From Vandiemenella viatica (taxonomy: Eukaryota; Arthropoda; Insecta; Orthoptera; Morabidae), in assembly GCA_031002005.1 (NCBI GenBank), contig JARYHS010011408.1:223799473-223863472 (forward strand): 64,000 bases of DNA, read 5' to 3'. Shown piece by piece: positions 44,590 to 56,223 of the stretch. The notes below the pieces were generated by a model, which searched no databases, was not told the DNA's origin, and saw only the letters and a program-made list of their open reading frames with translations. Every line of letters starts with the position of its first letter. Positions within the stretch are counted from its first letter, which is position 1. The position numbers and the translations under genes were made by a program.

Positions 44590-44720
44590 AATGATAGAGA
44601 GAATTCAACTAACGACCTCGGCAGTGTTGGGGCTAGAGTGCCGAAGGTCGCCGGTTCGAGTCCGGCGGCGGTGTTTAAGTGTTTTGTGAAAAAGCCGTTC
44701 CAACTCCTCAAAGTTACGTA
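44590..44720 (+). repeat. SINE family 2 copy in left arm
   Basis: B box GGTTCGAGTCC inside GAAGGTCGCCGGTTCGAGTC, then GTGTTTAAGTGTTTTGTG. Mirrored at about 52705-52835 in the right arm, so it predates the inverted duplication. Confidence 0.65.
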
Positions 44721-44892
44721 ATTTCCACGCCTAGAGAGTATGGCGCCAGCTTTACTTGTTATAATTGAATAAAAAAATAATTTGAAAAGCATACATTCTT
44801 CCTTTTAACGTTCGATATGGAAAAAAAACAGTCATAAACTCCAGATATAAAACCGAGTAAGAATTCTATGTGTACCTGTTTTCATGAAATTA

Positions 44893-45058
44893 TTTAGCGT
44901 TCTGGCCTTGCATTCGGGAGGACACCGGTTCCGAGCATCCAGATTTGGGTTTTCCATGGTTTCCAAAATCACTCCAGGCAAATGCTGGGATGCTTCCTTT
45001 AAAAGACCATGGCCGAATTCCTTGCCCCCCATCCTTTCCCGTCTCTAAAGACCTCGCT
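44893..45058 (+). repeat. SINE family 1, truncated, in left arm
   Basis: TAGCGTTCTGGCCTTGCATT through CGTCTCTAAAGACCTCGC, with a deletion in the B box area. Mirrored at 52366-52531 in the right arm. Confidence 0.8.
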
Positions 45059-45539
45059 TGGCAAAGCTCATGGAATGCAGTGAGGGAAGAATGAATTCAT
45101 ATTAGCATCAGTACGACACCTTATTTCTTTAACTTATCTCTGCTGCCAGTGGTATAAAATATTTAATCACACTCGTAATTGTTGCCATCCAGGTCAAACC
45201 TTTGTCGTTTGTCTATCCAGGCCAATCTATGTATCAATTCTGTTATGCTTTCGTAAGCAATCAAATTGAGTGTCCTTAGCTGTACTTTGTCTAAAATTCC
45301 AATAAATCCCTTGTGACACATCAGTGATTGACACCTTTAACTGTATTTTACAGTACAGCACTTATGTTCCAGGAACGAAATACCGTCTGTTAATCTTACT
45401 AATTTCACCCCTGTGGAATCGAAGTAAGCCAGTCCTATGTGATAAAAAATCGAGTCACGCTAAGCACAGAACATGCCTGAGACCATCGCCTGTGACCAAG
45501 GTGGAGATATAGAAAATTTACACACTCCCTTATAGAAGA

Positions 45540-46440
45540 AATCCAGTGCACTATTCCTAATTCTTTCACCAAGATCCACCTCTAGCCTCATCGCCAACAT
45601 ACCCACAGCACTTCCCCAAACTTCATTCTGTTTTCCAATGATTCCCAGTTACCTTTTGTTCGTGTGTTAAAGTAAACCAAAAACTCATACAGTCTTCTCC
45701 TAATCAGTAGCCAGGTACCAAAATGTTCACTTAAGGTGGTTCTACTGCAGTTTTCCAGGAAAATTCTCCCTTTTTCCAGGAAATTATTTTTCAATAAATC
45801 AGGACCCAGGAGAGTTCTCCATTCGGTTTAAATGTTCCCATCTAACGCCAACCTTCGGATTCAGGACCAAGTGTGACATTTGATTGTAATTGCATGCTTC
45901 ATCCAACTAACCACGATAAAAGTGACATAATGCCCTTAGCTAACTTGGTCATCAAACAGACATCATAACCCACATTTTCATAGAAGACCCCCCACACATC
46001 AACAAGTATCCATAGGTGTAGACACTAGTTCTATTACACCTAAGATAGCGCTCACACTTGAACTGTCGTAAATTGTTAGGTCAAAGTGGGTGTTTGGATA
46101 TTTTATCCACTCAGACCTCATCACTTAAAGTCTAGTGCGAGATTGTGGTCATGGTCAACTTAGGCTCCATACACCACTCAGAATTATTCCACCAATATCC
46201 ATTCTAACAGCATTATACGCCACATACAGCCCCTCAACACTCTTCCTATCTTCCAATGACATCCCAGCCCCAGCTCCTTTATTATGTCACTTACTGAATA
46301 TTTTCCACAGATAAATCTAGCTGCCCTCCTTTGCACCTTGCATTTGATGTACAAAAAATGTGGACTCCATACTACACCACACAAGCAATGGTCTGACTGT
46401 GGGTTTGTACCCAAGTCCTTCGCTTCTCTGGTACATCACC
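45540..46440 (-). pseudogene. CR1-like LINE pieces in left arm
   Basis: Minus-strand text includes CKVQRRAARFICGKY and SDIIKELGLG (46184-46414), followed downstream by a VDLGERIRNSALDF-type segment near 45540-45600. Heavily broken. Mirrored at 50990-51910 in the right arm with near-identical sequence. Confidence 0.75.
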
Positions 46441-46599
46441 CCTCTCTGTTAAATGATTTTTATGTAGTGAGAATCACAATTCACATGCCAACACAAACGG
46501 CAGTAAACTGTAAAGAGCAAAATGAAATGGGAGACTGCCTAAGCCCTGAATCAATGGTTAGAAGCACACGTTGATAGTGAGCATAATTCTAGACTCAAA

Positions 46600-49080
46600 T
46601 CCACAGAGGGATGACACACGCACATTTCCATGCCTACAGCGAGGTCGACAGAACAACCAGCACCAAGATAGAACTCCCACAGAGGAAGAAGACACACACA
46701 TACACACACACACACACACGCGCGCGCACGCACACACTTGTACATGCATACAGCGAGGTCAATAGAACTAACAGCAAGCATCATGAAAACGATGAAGTGG
46801 GGCAGAATTGTCGTTACCACTGATTATCTGGACAGAACTATCGTTACAAAAATCATCAGACAGACGAGTTAAAGTCAGGTACCGCCATACTTATGCTTAC
46901 ATCCACAAAGACAGACGCAGATACACATGTCCAAGTCTACAGAGAGTTCAGTATAGCTACCGGCAACAATCATGGAAACAAAAAAAAGTGGTGTAGTACT
47001 CTCTTGCCTCATGACTGGCTGAAAAACAGAAGTCTCCTTACATATCATCAGCCTGGCGAGATAGAGGGTGTGCAAAAGATGGCATGTTTTCACCATAAAC
47101 CTAAGTGTTTATACCATAAATAGTGTTCATCACGCCCCAGTTGATTACATTTACCATCAACATGTCTCTCCCACACCGCAACCCTTTCTACCATTCAGTA
47201 AAAAGTGACCCCAGTACTATGAGTTGCAATAGACACTTGACTATCAGACAGATATCATAACCCGCATATTCAAACTAGGTCTCAGCCACAAATCTATACA
47301 TCTCCATGCACAAGCACAAACAAACATAAGTGGAGGGACAGCAAAATCATACACCCAGACAGACGTGTTTATAGAAGGTATCACTATATAACGCATACAG
47401 ACACAGAGAGAGACGCACAAACACTCACATTTCCATGACTACAGCGAGCTAGACACAATAACCAGCCCAATCATGGCGACGAAAAAATGGGGTAGAACAC
47501 CCATGGCTCATAACTGACCAAAAAATCATCAGTAACATATGTTCCAGGCATCATACTCTTCACATCAACATCATCTCATTTATTTCGCACTACAGACCTC
47601 ACTACCATCCAGTATCATGTGTGCTAGGTACAAAACTGTTCACATCAGCCCCAACACGTCTATCCCACACCTAAGCTTTTTCTGCCATTCAGTAACATGT
47701 GCCCCCCATGTACCACGAGTAGCAGTAGACACTTGGTCATCAGACAGATATTATAACTCCCATATTCATACTAGGTCTTACCCACAAATCCATACGTCAC
47801 CTCACACAAGCATAAGTGCAGGAACAGCACATCATACATCCAGACAAACGAGATAAAGGAAGGTATCACCACATTTACGCAAAAAAAAACACACACAGAG
47901 ATAGAGACGCATACACACGTACATTTCCATGCCTACAGCGATCTCGACTCAACAACTAGCCCAATCATGGCAACGAAAAAGTGGAACAGAACACCATGAC
48001 TGGCCAAAAATCATAGAAAGGCACACATACACACACACATGTCAATGCATTCACACAGTTCCATTCATCACCACACATAACTGGAGGAAAGAGACTAAAC
48101 ATGCTAGATCCAACTAAAGAGTTACAGGATGTGTGAAGTTTGAAATCACAGCCACATCTCTCCCACACCGCAACCCTTTCTGTCATTTAGTAACATGTGA
48201 CCCAGGTACCATGAGTTACAATGGACACTTGTCTATCAGACGGATATCATAACCTCCATATTCATACTAGGTCTCTCCCACAAACCCATACGTCTCCACA
48301 CAAGCACAAACATATGGGAGGAACAGCAATTCATACGTCCAGATAAATGAGTTTAAGGAAGGTATCACCATACTTACGCACACACACACATATATCCATG
48401 CCTACAGCGAGCTCAACACAACAACCAGCCCAATCATGGCAAAGAAAAAGTGGGACAGAACCCCCATGGCTCAAGACTGACAAAAAAAATCATCATTAAC
48501 ATGTGTTCCAAGTAACAAACTCCTCACATCAAAATCATATCATTTAACTCACACTACAGACCTCTCTGCCATTCAGTATCGTTGGTAATATGTACAAAGC
48601 TGTTCACATGATCAGCACCACCTCTATCCCACGCCACAAGCCATTTCTGCTGTTCAGTAATATTTGTCCGACATACCACGAGTATCAGTAGGCACATGCT
48701 CATCAGTCAAATATCATAACTCCCATACTCATACTAGGTCTCACACACTAATCCATACATCACCACACACAAGCACTCACAAACAACCATCAGACAGACG
48801 TTAGAGTGTGTGCAATGGATGACATGTTTTTGCCATACACCTCAGTACTTATCACATTATCAATTAATTACATCAACACACCCTAGGTAGCCAGTCATTG
48901 TGAAATCTCAAAGTCGAATAGAATCCTATCGTGATAGACACACAACCACATAGAAAAACACACATACACACACTCACATGTCCATGCATACACACAGTTA
49001 CCATATATCACCACACACATACACGTAACTGGAGGAAAAGGACTGAACACCCTAGGTCCAGACTGAATAGCTACAGGATG
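46600..49080. repeat. Diverged tandem array, ~470-500-bp units
   Basis: Landmarks such as CAATCATGG(C/A)(G/A)A(C/A)(G/A)AAAAA.TGG recur at about 46970, 47470, 47964 and 48432, and ACAGCGA(G/T)CT.GAC, AAGGTATCACCA and CACACACACA runs recur with the same period. Unit length is therefore about 470-500 bp. Units differ considerably, so the array is old. CA runs such as 46692-46738 lie inside it. The right arm keeps only part of the array. Confidence 0.7.
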
Positions 49081-49218
49081 TGCGAAATGTTTCATTTCTT
49101 TGCCACAAACCTCGGTGCTCGTCAGTTAATAGAAGCTCATCAAAGACAAATTTTGGGTGAACCTGCCCAGGCGGGCGCGGCACGAGGTGGCCACCCTTCC
49201 CCACTGCGGACAGAAATA

Positions 49219-49374
49219 CCGTAATACGCCGGTCTAAAAGCGCGGACCGCGATGGATTACCGGAGATTTCCGACCGGGACCTATTACCGGTAACCGCATT
49301 TTTAGGACCGCACTGAAGACCGGAATTTCATTGCACTCGTGGCGGTAATATGTGCCGGTATAACGACCTACTAA
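49219..49374. repeat. Palindrome spacer with clustered ACCGG/ACCGC motifs
   Basis: About 156 bp between the arms; arm homology fades into it on both sides. The words ACCG or CGGT occur about ten times in 150 bp, e.g. ATTACCGG, CGACCGGGA, ATTACCGGTAACCGC, AGGACCGC, AGACCGG, GCCGGTA, in both orientations. GC content is higher than in the arms. No code. Confidence 0.6.
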
Positions 49375-50698
49375 AACACGATGTACGCGTCCGCTGTAAG
49401 GAATGGTGGCCACCTCGCGCCGCGCCCGCCTGGGCAGGTTCACCCAAAATTTGTCTTTGATGAGCTTCTATTAATGACGAGCACCGAGGTTTGTGGCAAA
49501 GAAATGAAACATTTCGCATATGCGTATGCGTCTCTATCTCTGTGTGTGTGTTTTTTTTTGCGTAAATGTGGTGATACCTTCCTTTATCTCGTTTGTCTGG
49601 ATGTATGATGTGCTGTTCCTGCACTTATGCTTGTGTGAGGTGACGTATGGATTTGTGGGTAAGACCTAGTATGAATATGGGAGTTATAATCTGTCTGATG
49701 ACCAAGTGTCTACTGCTACTCGTGGTACATGGGGGGCACATGTTACTGAATGGCAGAAAAAGCTTAGGTGTGGGATAGACGTGTTGGGGCTGATGTGAAC
49801 AGTTTTGTACCTAGCACACATGATACTGGATGGTAGTGAGGTCTGTAGTGCGAAATAAATGAGATGATGTTGATGTGAAGAGTATGATGCCTGGAACATA
49901 TGTTACTGATGATTTTTTGGTCAGTTATGAGCCATGGGTGTTCTACCCATTTTTTCGTCGCCATGATTGGGCTGGTTATTGTGTCTAGCTCGCTGTAGTC
50001 ATGGAAATGTGAGTGTTTGTGCGTCTCTCTCTGTGTCTGTATGCGTTAATATAGTGATACCTTCTATAAACACGTCTGTCTGGGTGTATGATTTTGCTGT
50101 CCCTCCACTTATGTTTGTTTGTGTTGTGCATGGAGATGTATAGATTTGTGGCTGAGACCTAGTTTGAATATGCGGGTTATGATATCTGTCTGATAGTCAA
50201 GTGTCTATTGCAACTCATAGTACTGGGGTCACTTTTTACTGAATGGTAGAAAGGGTTGCGGTGTGGGAGAGACATGTTGATGGTAAATGTAATCAACTGG
50301 GGCGTGATGAACACTATTTATGGTATAAACACTTAGGTTTATGGTGAAAACATGCCATCTTTTGCACACCCTCTATCTCGCCAGGCTGATGATATGTAAG
50401 GAGACTTCTGTTTTTCAGCCAGTCATGAGGCAAGAGAGTACTACACCACTTTTTTTTGTTTCCATGATTGTTGCCGGTAGCTATACTGAACTCTCTGTAG
50501 ACTTGGACATGTGTATCTGCGTCTGTCTTTGTGGATGTAAGCATAAGTATGGCGGTACCTGACTTTAACTCGTCTGTCTGATGATTTTTGTAACGATAGT
50601 TCTGTCCAGATAATCAGTGGTAACGACAATTCTGCCCCACTTCATCGTTTTCATGATGCTTGCTGTTAGTTCTATTGACCTCGCTGTATGCATGTACA

Positions 50699-50739
50699 AG
50701 TGTGTGCGTGCGCGCGTGTGTGTGTGTGTGTGTGTGTGT
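50699..50739. repeat. (GT)n microsatellite in right arm
   Basis: Mirror of the CA run at 46692-46738; six bases shorter. Such length change is expected at microsatellites and shows the arms have evolved apart. Confidence 0.9.
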
Positions 50740-50989
50740 CTTCTTCCTCTGTGGGAGTTCTATCTTGGTGCTGGTTGTTCTGTCGACCTCGCTGTAGGCA
50801 TGGAAATGTGCGTGTGTCATCCCTCTGTGGATTTGAGTCTAGAATTATGCTCACTATCAACGTGTGCTTCTAACCATTGATTCAGGGCTTAGGCAGTCTC
50901 CCATTTCATTTTGCTCTTTACAGTTTACTGCCGTTTGTGTTGGCATGTGAATTGTGATTCTCACTACATAAAAATCATTTAACAGAGAG

Positions 50990-51910
50990 GGGTGATGTAC
51001 CAGAGAAGCGAAGGACTTGGGTACAAACCCACAGTCAGACCATTGCTTGTGTGGTGTAGTATGGAGTCCACATTTTTTGTACATCAAATGCAAGGTGCAA
51101 AGGAGGGCAGCTAGATTTATCTGTGGAAAATATTCAGTAAGTGACATAATAAAGGAGCTGGGGCTGGGATGTCATTGGAAGATAGGAAGAGTGTTGAGGG
51201 GCTGTATGTGGCGTATAATGCTGTTAGAATGGATATTGGTGGAATAATTCTGAGTGGTGTATGGAGCCTAAGTTGACCATGACCACAATCTCGCACTAGA
51301 CTTTAAGTGATGAGGTCTGAGTGGATAAAATATCCAAACACCCACTTTGACCTAACAATTTACGACAGTTCAAGTGTGAGCGCTATCTTAGGTGTAATAG
51401 AACTAGTGTCTACACCTATGGATACTTGTTGATGTGTGGGGGGTCTTCTATGAAAATGTGGGTTATGATGTCTGTTTGATGACCAAGTTAGCTAAGGGCA
51501 TTATGTCACTTTTATCGTGGTTAGTTGGATGAAGCATGCAATTACAATCAAATGTCACACTTGGTCCTGAATCCGAAGGTTGGCGTTAGATGGGAACATT
51601 TAAACCGAATGGAGAACTCTCCTGGGTCCTGATTTATTGAAAAATAATTTCCTGGAAAAAGGGAGAATTTTCCTGGAAAACTGCAGTAGAACCACCTTAA
51701 GTGAACATTTTGGTACCTGGCTACTGATTAGGAGAAGACTGTATGAGTTTTTGGTTTACTTTAACACACGAACAAAAGGTAACTGATCTGAGGTTTGAAT
51801 GGGAATCATTGGAAAACAGAATGAAGTTTGGGGAAGTGCTGTGGGTATGTTGGCGATGAGGCTAGAGGTGGATCTTGGTGAAAGAATTAGGAATAGTGCA
51901 CTGGATTTTC
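50990..51910 (+). pseudogene. CR1-like LINE pieces in right arm
   Basis: Mirror of 45540-46440. CKVQRRAARFICGKYSVSDI at about 51088-51150 and MRLEVDLGERIRNSALDF at about 51855-51910. Broken; present before the arms duplicated. Confidence 0.75.
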
Positions 51911-52365
51911 TATATCTCCACCTTGGTCACAGGCGATGGTCTCAGGCATGTTCTGTGCTTAGCGTGACTCGATTTTTTATCACATAGGACTGGCTTACTT
52001 CGATTCCACAGGGGTGAAATTAGTAAGATTAACAGACGGTATTTCGTTCCTGGAACATAAGTGCTGTACTGTAAAATACAGTTAAAGGTGTCAATCACTG
52101 ATGTGTCACAAGGGATTTATTGGAATTTTAGACAAAGTACAGCTAAGGACACTCAATTTGTGATTGCTTACGAAAGCATAACAGAATTGATACATAGATT
52201 GGCCTGGATAGACAAACGACAAAGGTTTGACCTGGATGGCAACAATTACGAGTGTGATTAAATATTTTATACCACTGGCAGCAGAGATAAGTTAAAGAAA
52301 TAAGGTGTCGTACTGATGCTAATATGAATTCATTCTTCCCTCACTGCATTCCATGAGCTTTGCCA

Positions 52366-52531
52366 AGCGAGGTCTTTAGAGACGGGAAAGGATGGGGGGC
52401 AAGGAATTCGGCCATGGTCTTTTAAAGGAAGCATCCCAGCATTTGCCTGGAGTGATTTTGGAAACCATGGAAAACCCAAATCTGGATGCTCGGAACCGGT
52501 GTCCTCCCGAATGCAAGGCCAGAACGCTAAA
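52366..52531 (-). repeat. SINE family 1, truncated, in right arm
   Basis: Mirror of 44893-45058, including the same B-box deletion, so it was duplicated with the arm. Confidence 0.8.
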
Positions 52532-52704
52532 TAATTTCATGAAAACAGGTACACATAGAATTCTTACTCGGTTTTATATCTGGAGTTTATGACTGTTTTT
52601 TTTCCATATCGAACGTTAAAAGGAAGAATGTATGCTTTTCAAATTATTTTTTTATTCAATTATAACAAGTAAAGCTGGCGCCATACTCTCTAGGCGTGGA
52701 AATT

Positions 52705-52835
52705 ACATAACTTTGAGGAGTTGGAACGGCTTTTTCACAAAACACTTAAACACCGCCGCCGGACTCGAACCGGCGACCTTCGGCACTCTAGCCCCAACAC
52801 TGCCGAGGTCGTTAGTTGAATTCTGTCTATCATTA
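52705..52835 (-). repeat. SINE family 2 copy in right arm
   Basis: Mirror of 44590-44720, with a few substitutions. Confidence 0.65.
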
Positions 52836-53262
52836 ACGCTGTTAACGATTAATTATATTGGAATCCCACCTTACTGATGCTTATTTCCTCTTTATATTCG
52901 CTCAGAGTTATAAACATCCTCGAATATCAGAACTGCATTGTATAGATATGAATTTGAGCTAAGTCAGGACATTCCATAGTTCATTATCACGTTTTAAACG
53001 TAAAAGTTACGCTTTCTCATGGTCTATGTCTTATTTTTTAATTAAATACAAAGACTCAAGCAGTTTTTCTGTTCACCCAGAATGAAAACTAAATTTTCGA
53101 TTTTCGTTTTTAAAACACGTTATTCTGGCGAGGGATTAGCCTACCATAAAAGATTCTTATATTTGTTCTACGAAAACTGACATATAATAATTATTCTCAT
53201 CTCGTAATAATTTCTTCTTGAACCGCAGTGAATTTCTATGTATCCTGTTGGAACGGTTTCGA

Positions 53263-53510
53263 GTGGGGTTGTTTGGTAACAGTTTAACGTCCCTTTTTAA
53301 CAACGTGGCCTTTAGAGACGGGAAAGGATGGGGGCAAGGAATGGGAAGGAATTCGGCCATGGCCTTTTGAAGGATGCATCCCGGCATTCGCCTGGAGTGA
53401 TTTGGGGAAACCATGGAAAACCCAAATCTGGATGCCCGGACGGGGATTCGAACCGCCGTCCTCCCGAATGCGAGGCCAGAACGCTATCCGTTACACCACC
53501 ACGCTCGGTA
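53263..53510 (-). repeat. SINE family 1 inserted in the right arm only
   Basis: Full-length copy; the reverse complement starts ACCGAGCGTGGTGGTGTAAC and has B box GGTTCGAATCC. Flanked by the 13-bp target duplication GGAACGGTTTCGA at 53250-53262 and 53511-53523. The left arm has the empty site near 44165. It therefore inserted after the palindrome formed. Confidence 0.95.
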
Positions 53511-53644
53511 GGAACGGTTTCGATGGCGCAACCCAATAGCAGGACACCTGAACAAATAACAAATACACATGAAGCCTGAGACTCTGCAATATGTATTGGA
53601 CGCCCTAATTTCTTTGTCCGCCAGCCAGGCACCCAGCTATGCTT

Positions 53645-54085
53645 TCATAATGGTGGATGGCAAACACACACCAGCCTAGCTGTATCGCTCTGTAATGGAG
53701 CCATTTCGTAACCTGTCGGACTCCCGAGCAAACAATAGCCGCTCACGCAAACGTCGAAATATTTCACGCATATTGGGACCCCCCCGCCATCTAGCGACAA
53801 GTGCCTATAACGCTCTGCCGTGTGTCGCACCCTAGCGACAGTTATGCAAGTTATCGCGCATGTCGCAACAGGGTCTCGGCGGCCGAGCAAGTGCGTACAT
53901 GTCGACCGACACCTGTGCAAATACGCCTTAGGGTAGGGTTTTCCCCCGCAAGACAAGGATAGAAGATTTCGTGGCGAAGTGGAATATCTCTGGCCGGCGC
54001 ATGCGCAAATGAAGTTTCTCGTTGCATCGGCTGTTGCGTGGAGACACGTGGTGGCAGGATGTTTGTATATGCTACATTGCAACAT
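53645..54085 (-). other. 146-codon Cys-rich frame, right arm (unlikely gene)
   Basis: Longer partner of 43754-44029. No domain recognised. The frame overlaps CpG-rich DNA and is shortened by a stop in the other arm, which argues against selection for protein. Confidence 0.15.
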
Positions 54086-54263
54086 TTGTGCAGCTGGAAT
54101 ATCTACATCATATAGGACAAAATCGGAAATAATATCGCTGATTTCAGAGTAACATCGTTGGAGATAAGTGAAATAACAGCTAGAATAAAGACTAAATAAC
54201 AGTTATATATGTTTAATTTGAAATATGCGGTCGTCATGCCGTCAATGTGGCAACACTGCACTA

Positions 54264-54370
54264 GATTTGAATTTCCCGCCAACCGGAAGTGACGTCATGG
54301 AGGGGAGGGAGAAAAGGGGAAGGGAAGCCGCCATTTTGTGTCACCTGACCGGAAGTTGGGATTATAGAGC
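54264..54370. promoter_or_regulatory. Promoter-like motif cluster at right palindrome edge
   Basis: CCGGAAGTGACGTCATGG (54283-54300) combines ETS-like CCGGAAGT with CRE-like TGACGTCA. A purine-rich tract follows, then AGCCGCCATTTT (54326-54337, YY1-like), then a second CCGGAAGT (54349-54356). Inside the arm, GCGCATGCGCA (53997-54007) matches an NRF-1/erect-wing type site and is mirrored at 43667-43677. Known motif consensus is general knowledge; promoter use here is inference. Confidence 0.4.
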
Positions 54371-56223
54371 TTCCCCCGTTCCTACCTACTGAACTTATCT
54401 AATGTTCCTTATTTTGGGATTGAAGATATTGGTCCATTCCAACAAATGCATTATAGATGAACACAGACTGCCAATATTATTAAGAGTTGCGATTGTAAAT
54501 TTCCCTACACACTTACGTACCTTTTAGCTACATATTGTACTTCAATCCATTCATGATAATATATTAAAGTCCCTTATCAACAAATGGAAATTTCTCCACC
54601 TAACCCCACTAAAACTGAAGCAGGATTTGTTAGCAGTATCTGTCCGGATGATAGGCAGCCTTTCTCCAACAGCTCCTTATCTTATGTAGGACCAGTTTCC
54701 CTTAATCAGTTGTATACATCAAAGAGAACCATTTTGATACTACTATAGATATTTAATCACATTCCATCTTGAATCATTTAAAGGGTTTTTTGGATTGTAA
54801 AAATTGCTATCCTTGCCAACCTACAATAGTATACGCCTGGTTATGTTTATTTTTAATTTTACATTTATTTATTTTTTTAAACTTGAGTCATGGTTTCCAC
54901 CAAATTATGAATGGTTTTGTCGTCTTTACATTTTGTTTCTTAACATAGAGTAAATTCTTTACTATGTATTGTAGTGTTATGTGATCCACTACATTTGTCA
55001 AGGTGGAGCCACCTTTCGTCACCGTGTGTGTGAATGGTGTGAAAGAGGCAACAGCTGCCATCTATGTGCAGGTGTCTAAGACGCCACTTTTGTTCTATGG
55101 TCCTGCTTCAAATACCGGGAATTGGCCACCGGATGCAGCAACCTGATTGGCAGAGCTGGGGGTGGTGCGCCAACTGACCTCGTGGCTGGAGAGGAGACAA
55201 GAGAGGACTCGTCGCGCGGAGAGACGGAGAGGAGGACGGTTTTGGTGATCCGCAGCAGCGTCTAGTTCAAGTGTGATGTGTAAAATCTGTGAAAAAGTGT
55301 TTCATGTCAGGGGTCAGTGTGAGGCTGATATCTTTTACTGCATTTTAGTCGACGGAAGAGTTCATCCAGCACCAAGCAACAACACGATAATGTGCTTATA
55401 AAAAAAGGAAAACTTTATCACTGCATTGACATTTTCATGCGACTGCATCTGAAACGACCCGGGAATTTTCTCATGAGCCAGTTTATTATTGCTTTATCCG
55501 GACACTGTCATTTATTTTTACGTTTCTTGTACTAAGAAATACATGCAAGGCATCCCATGCTGGAGCAAATTTTACATACAAAATTGTAATTTAGTGTTCC
55601 TTTATTTTTCTTTTGTGCATATTGTGAATAAATATTATGTAGTTTCAAACAGAAATTTTATCCCAGAATTATTTTAAAAAATAGTATTGAATAATTAAAT
55701 AACAGTAAAATCCAGTTAATAATCATTTAGTAACGAAAAAAATCGTTTCAGTATGCTATAAGCGAAACATGTGTATGAAATTTGTTTCAGTGGATGTATG
55801 GTGTTTTAATATCAGAATCCTTATTTTTTTCTCAAAGTGTTGTATTTATTAAGAATGATTTCTTGCGTTGTCACTTCGTATTTCTGCTGCATTTTGAATT
55901 CCGTCTGTATGCGATTGTCTTGAAGGTCTCACAGAATCACTAGTATTGCAGAAAAATCTTTTCTGTCTCGAAAAATTAAACTGTGTACGTCGTCCATCTT
56001 TGACAGTTTATCCAAGTACTTAACATTTTTTATTTAGATACATAAATATGAGCATGTATGGGCGCGCACGATGCGTGGGTGTATGGGATGCTTTGATGTG
56101 TGTACCATATGTGTTCATATGGTTGTGCTTCTAGATGTGGGGTGTGTGTGCAGATGTTCGTGCGTGGCCTTATAGGTGTTGTGCTTTCATTGGTGCGGTG
56201 CGTTTAAATATTCATATGTGGCC
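54371..56223. other. Unassigned sequence
   Basis: AT-rich except for a GC-richer block at about 55000-55270 (with GGAGAGACGGAGAGGAGGAC). That block might be part of an LTR or a 5' leader, but I found no matching second LTR, primer site or frame. Confidence 0.35.

Larger units (their letters stand above)
43411..49218 (+). repeat. Left arm of a ~10.85-kb inverted repeat
   Basis: Inverted copy of 49375-54263. Corresponding positions have coordinate sums near 97,674 outermost, 97,424-97,438 through the middle and 98,600 next to the centre, the steps being indels. Long stretches are almost identical. Content: CpG-rich outer 600 bp, a family 2 SINE (44590-44720), a truncated family 1 SINE (44893-45058), CR1-like LINE pieces (45540-46440), a CA repeat and a decayed tandem array (46600-49080). 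No intact gene. The left arm lacks the SINE found in the right arm and retains about 1.16 kb lost there. Confidence 0.95.
49375..54263 (-). repeat. Right arm of the ~10.85-kb inverted repeat
   Basis: Inverted copy of 43411-49218. Differences from the left arm: loss of the segment matching about 47912-49073 (junction near 49520), a SINE insertion at 53263-53510 with a 13-bp target duplication, an 11-bp deletion opposite 44106-44116, a CA/GT repeat shorter by 6 bp, and scattered substitutions. Otherwise frames and noncoding text are the same letter for letter over long runs. Content mirrors the left arm. Confidence 0.95.

Noticed and set aside
44590..44720. Possible real tRNA (GGTTCGAGTCC)
   Set aside because: The B box is good, but the 5' half does not give paired acceptor and anticodon arms, and the repeat recurs elsewhere.
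46680..46750. CRISPR-like regular repeats
   Set aside because: Simple CA/CG dinucleotide runs in a eukaryotic tandem array, with no repeat-spacer pattern.
43754..54085. Cys-rich frames in the palindrome arms as a duplicated gene
   Set aside because: The frame is broken by a stop in one arm, has no domain, and changes between arms do not favour silent sites by eye.
55000..55270. Solo LTR or gene promoter
   Set aside because: GC-richer and purine-rich, but I found no second LTR, no TG...CA boundaries I trust, and no downstream gene.
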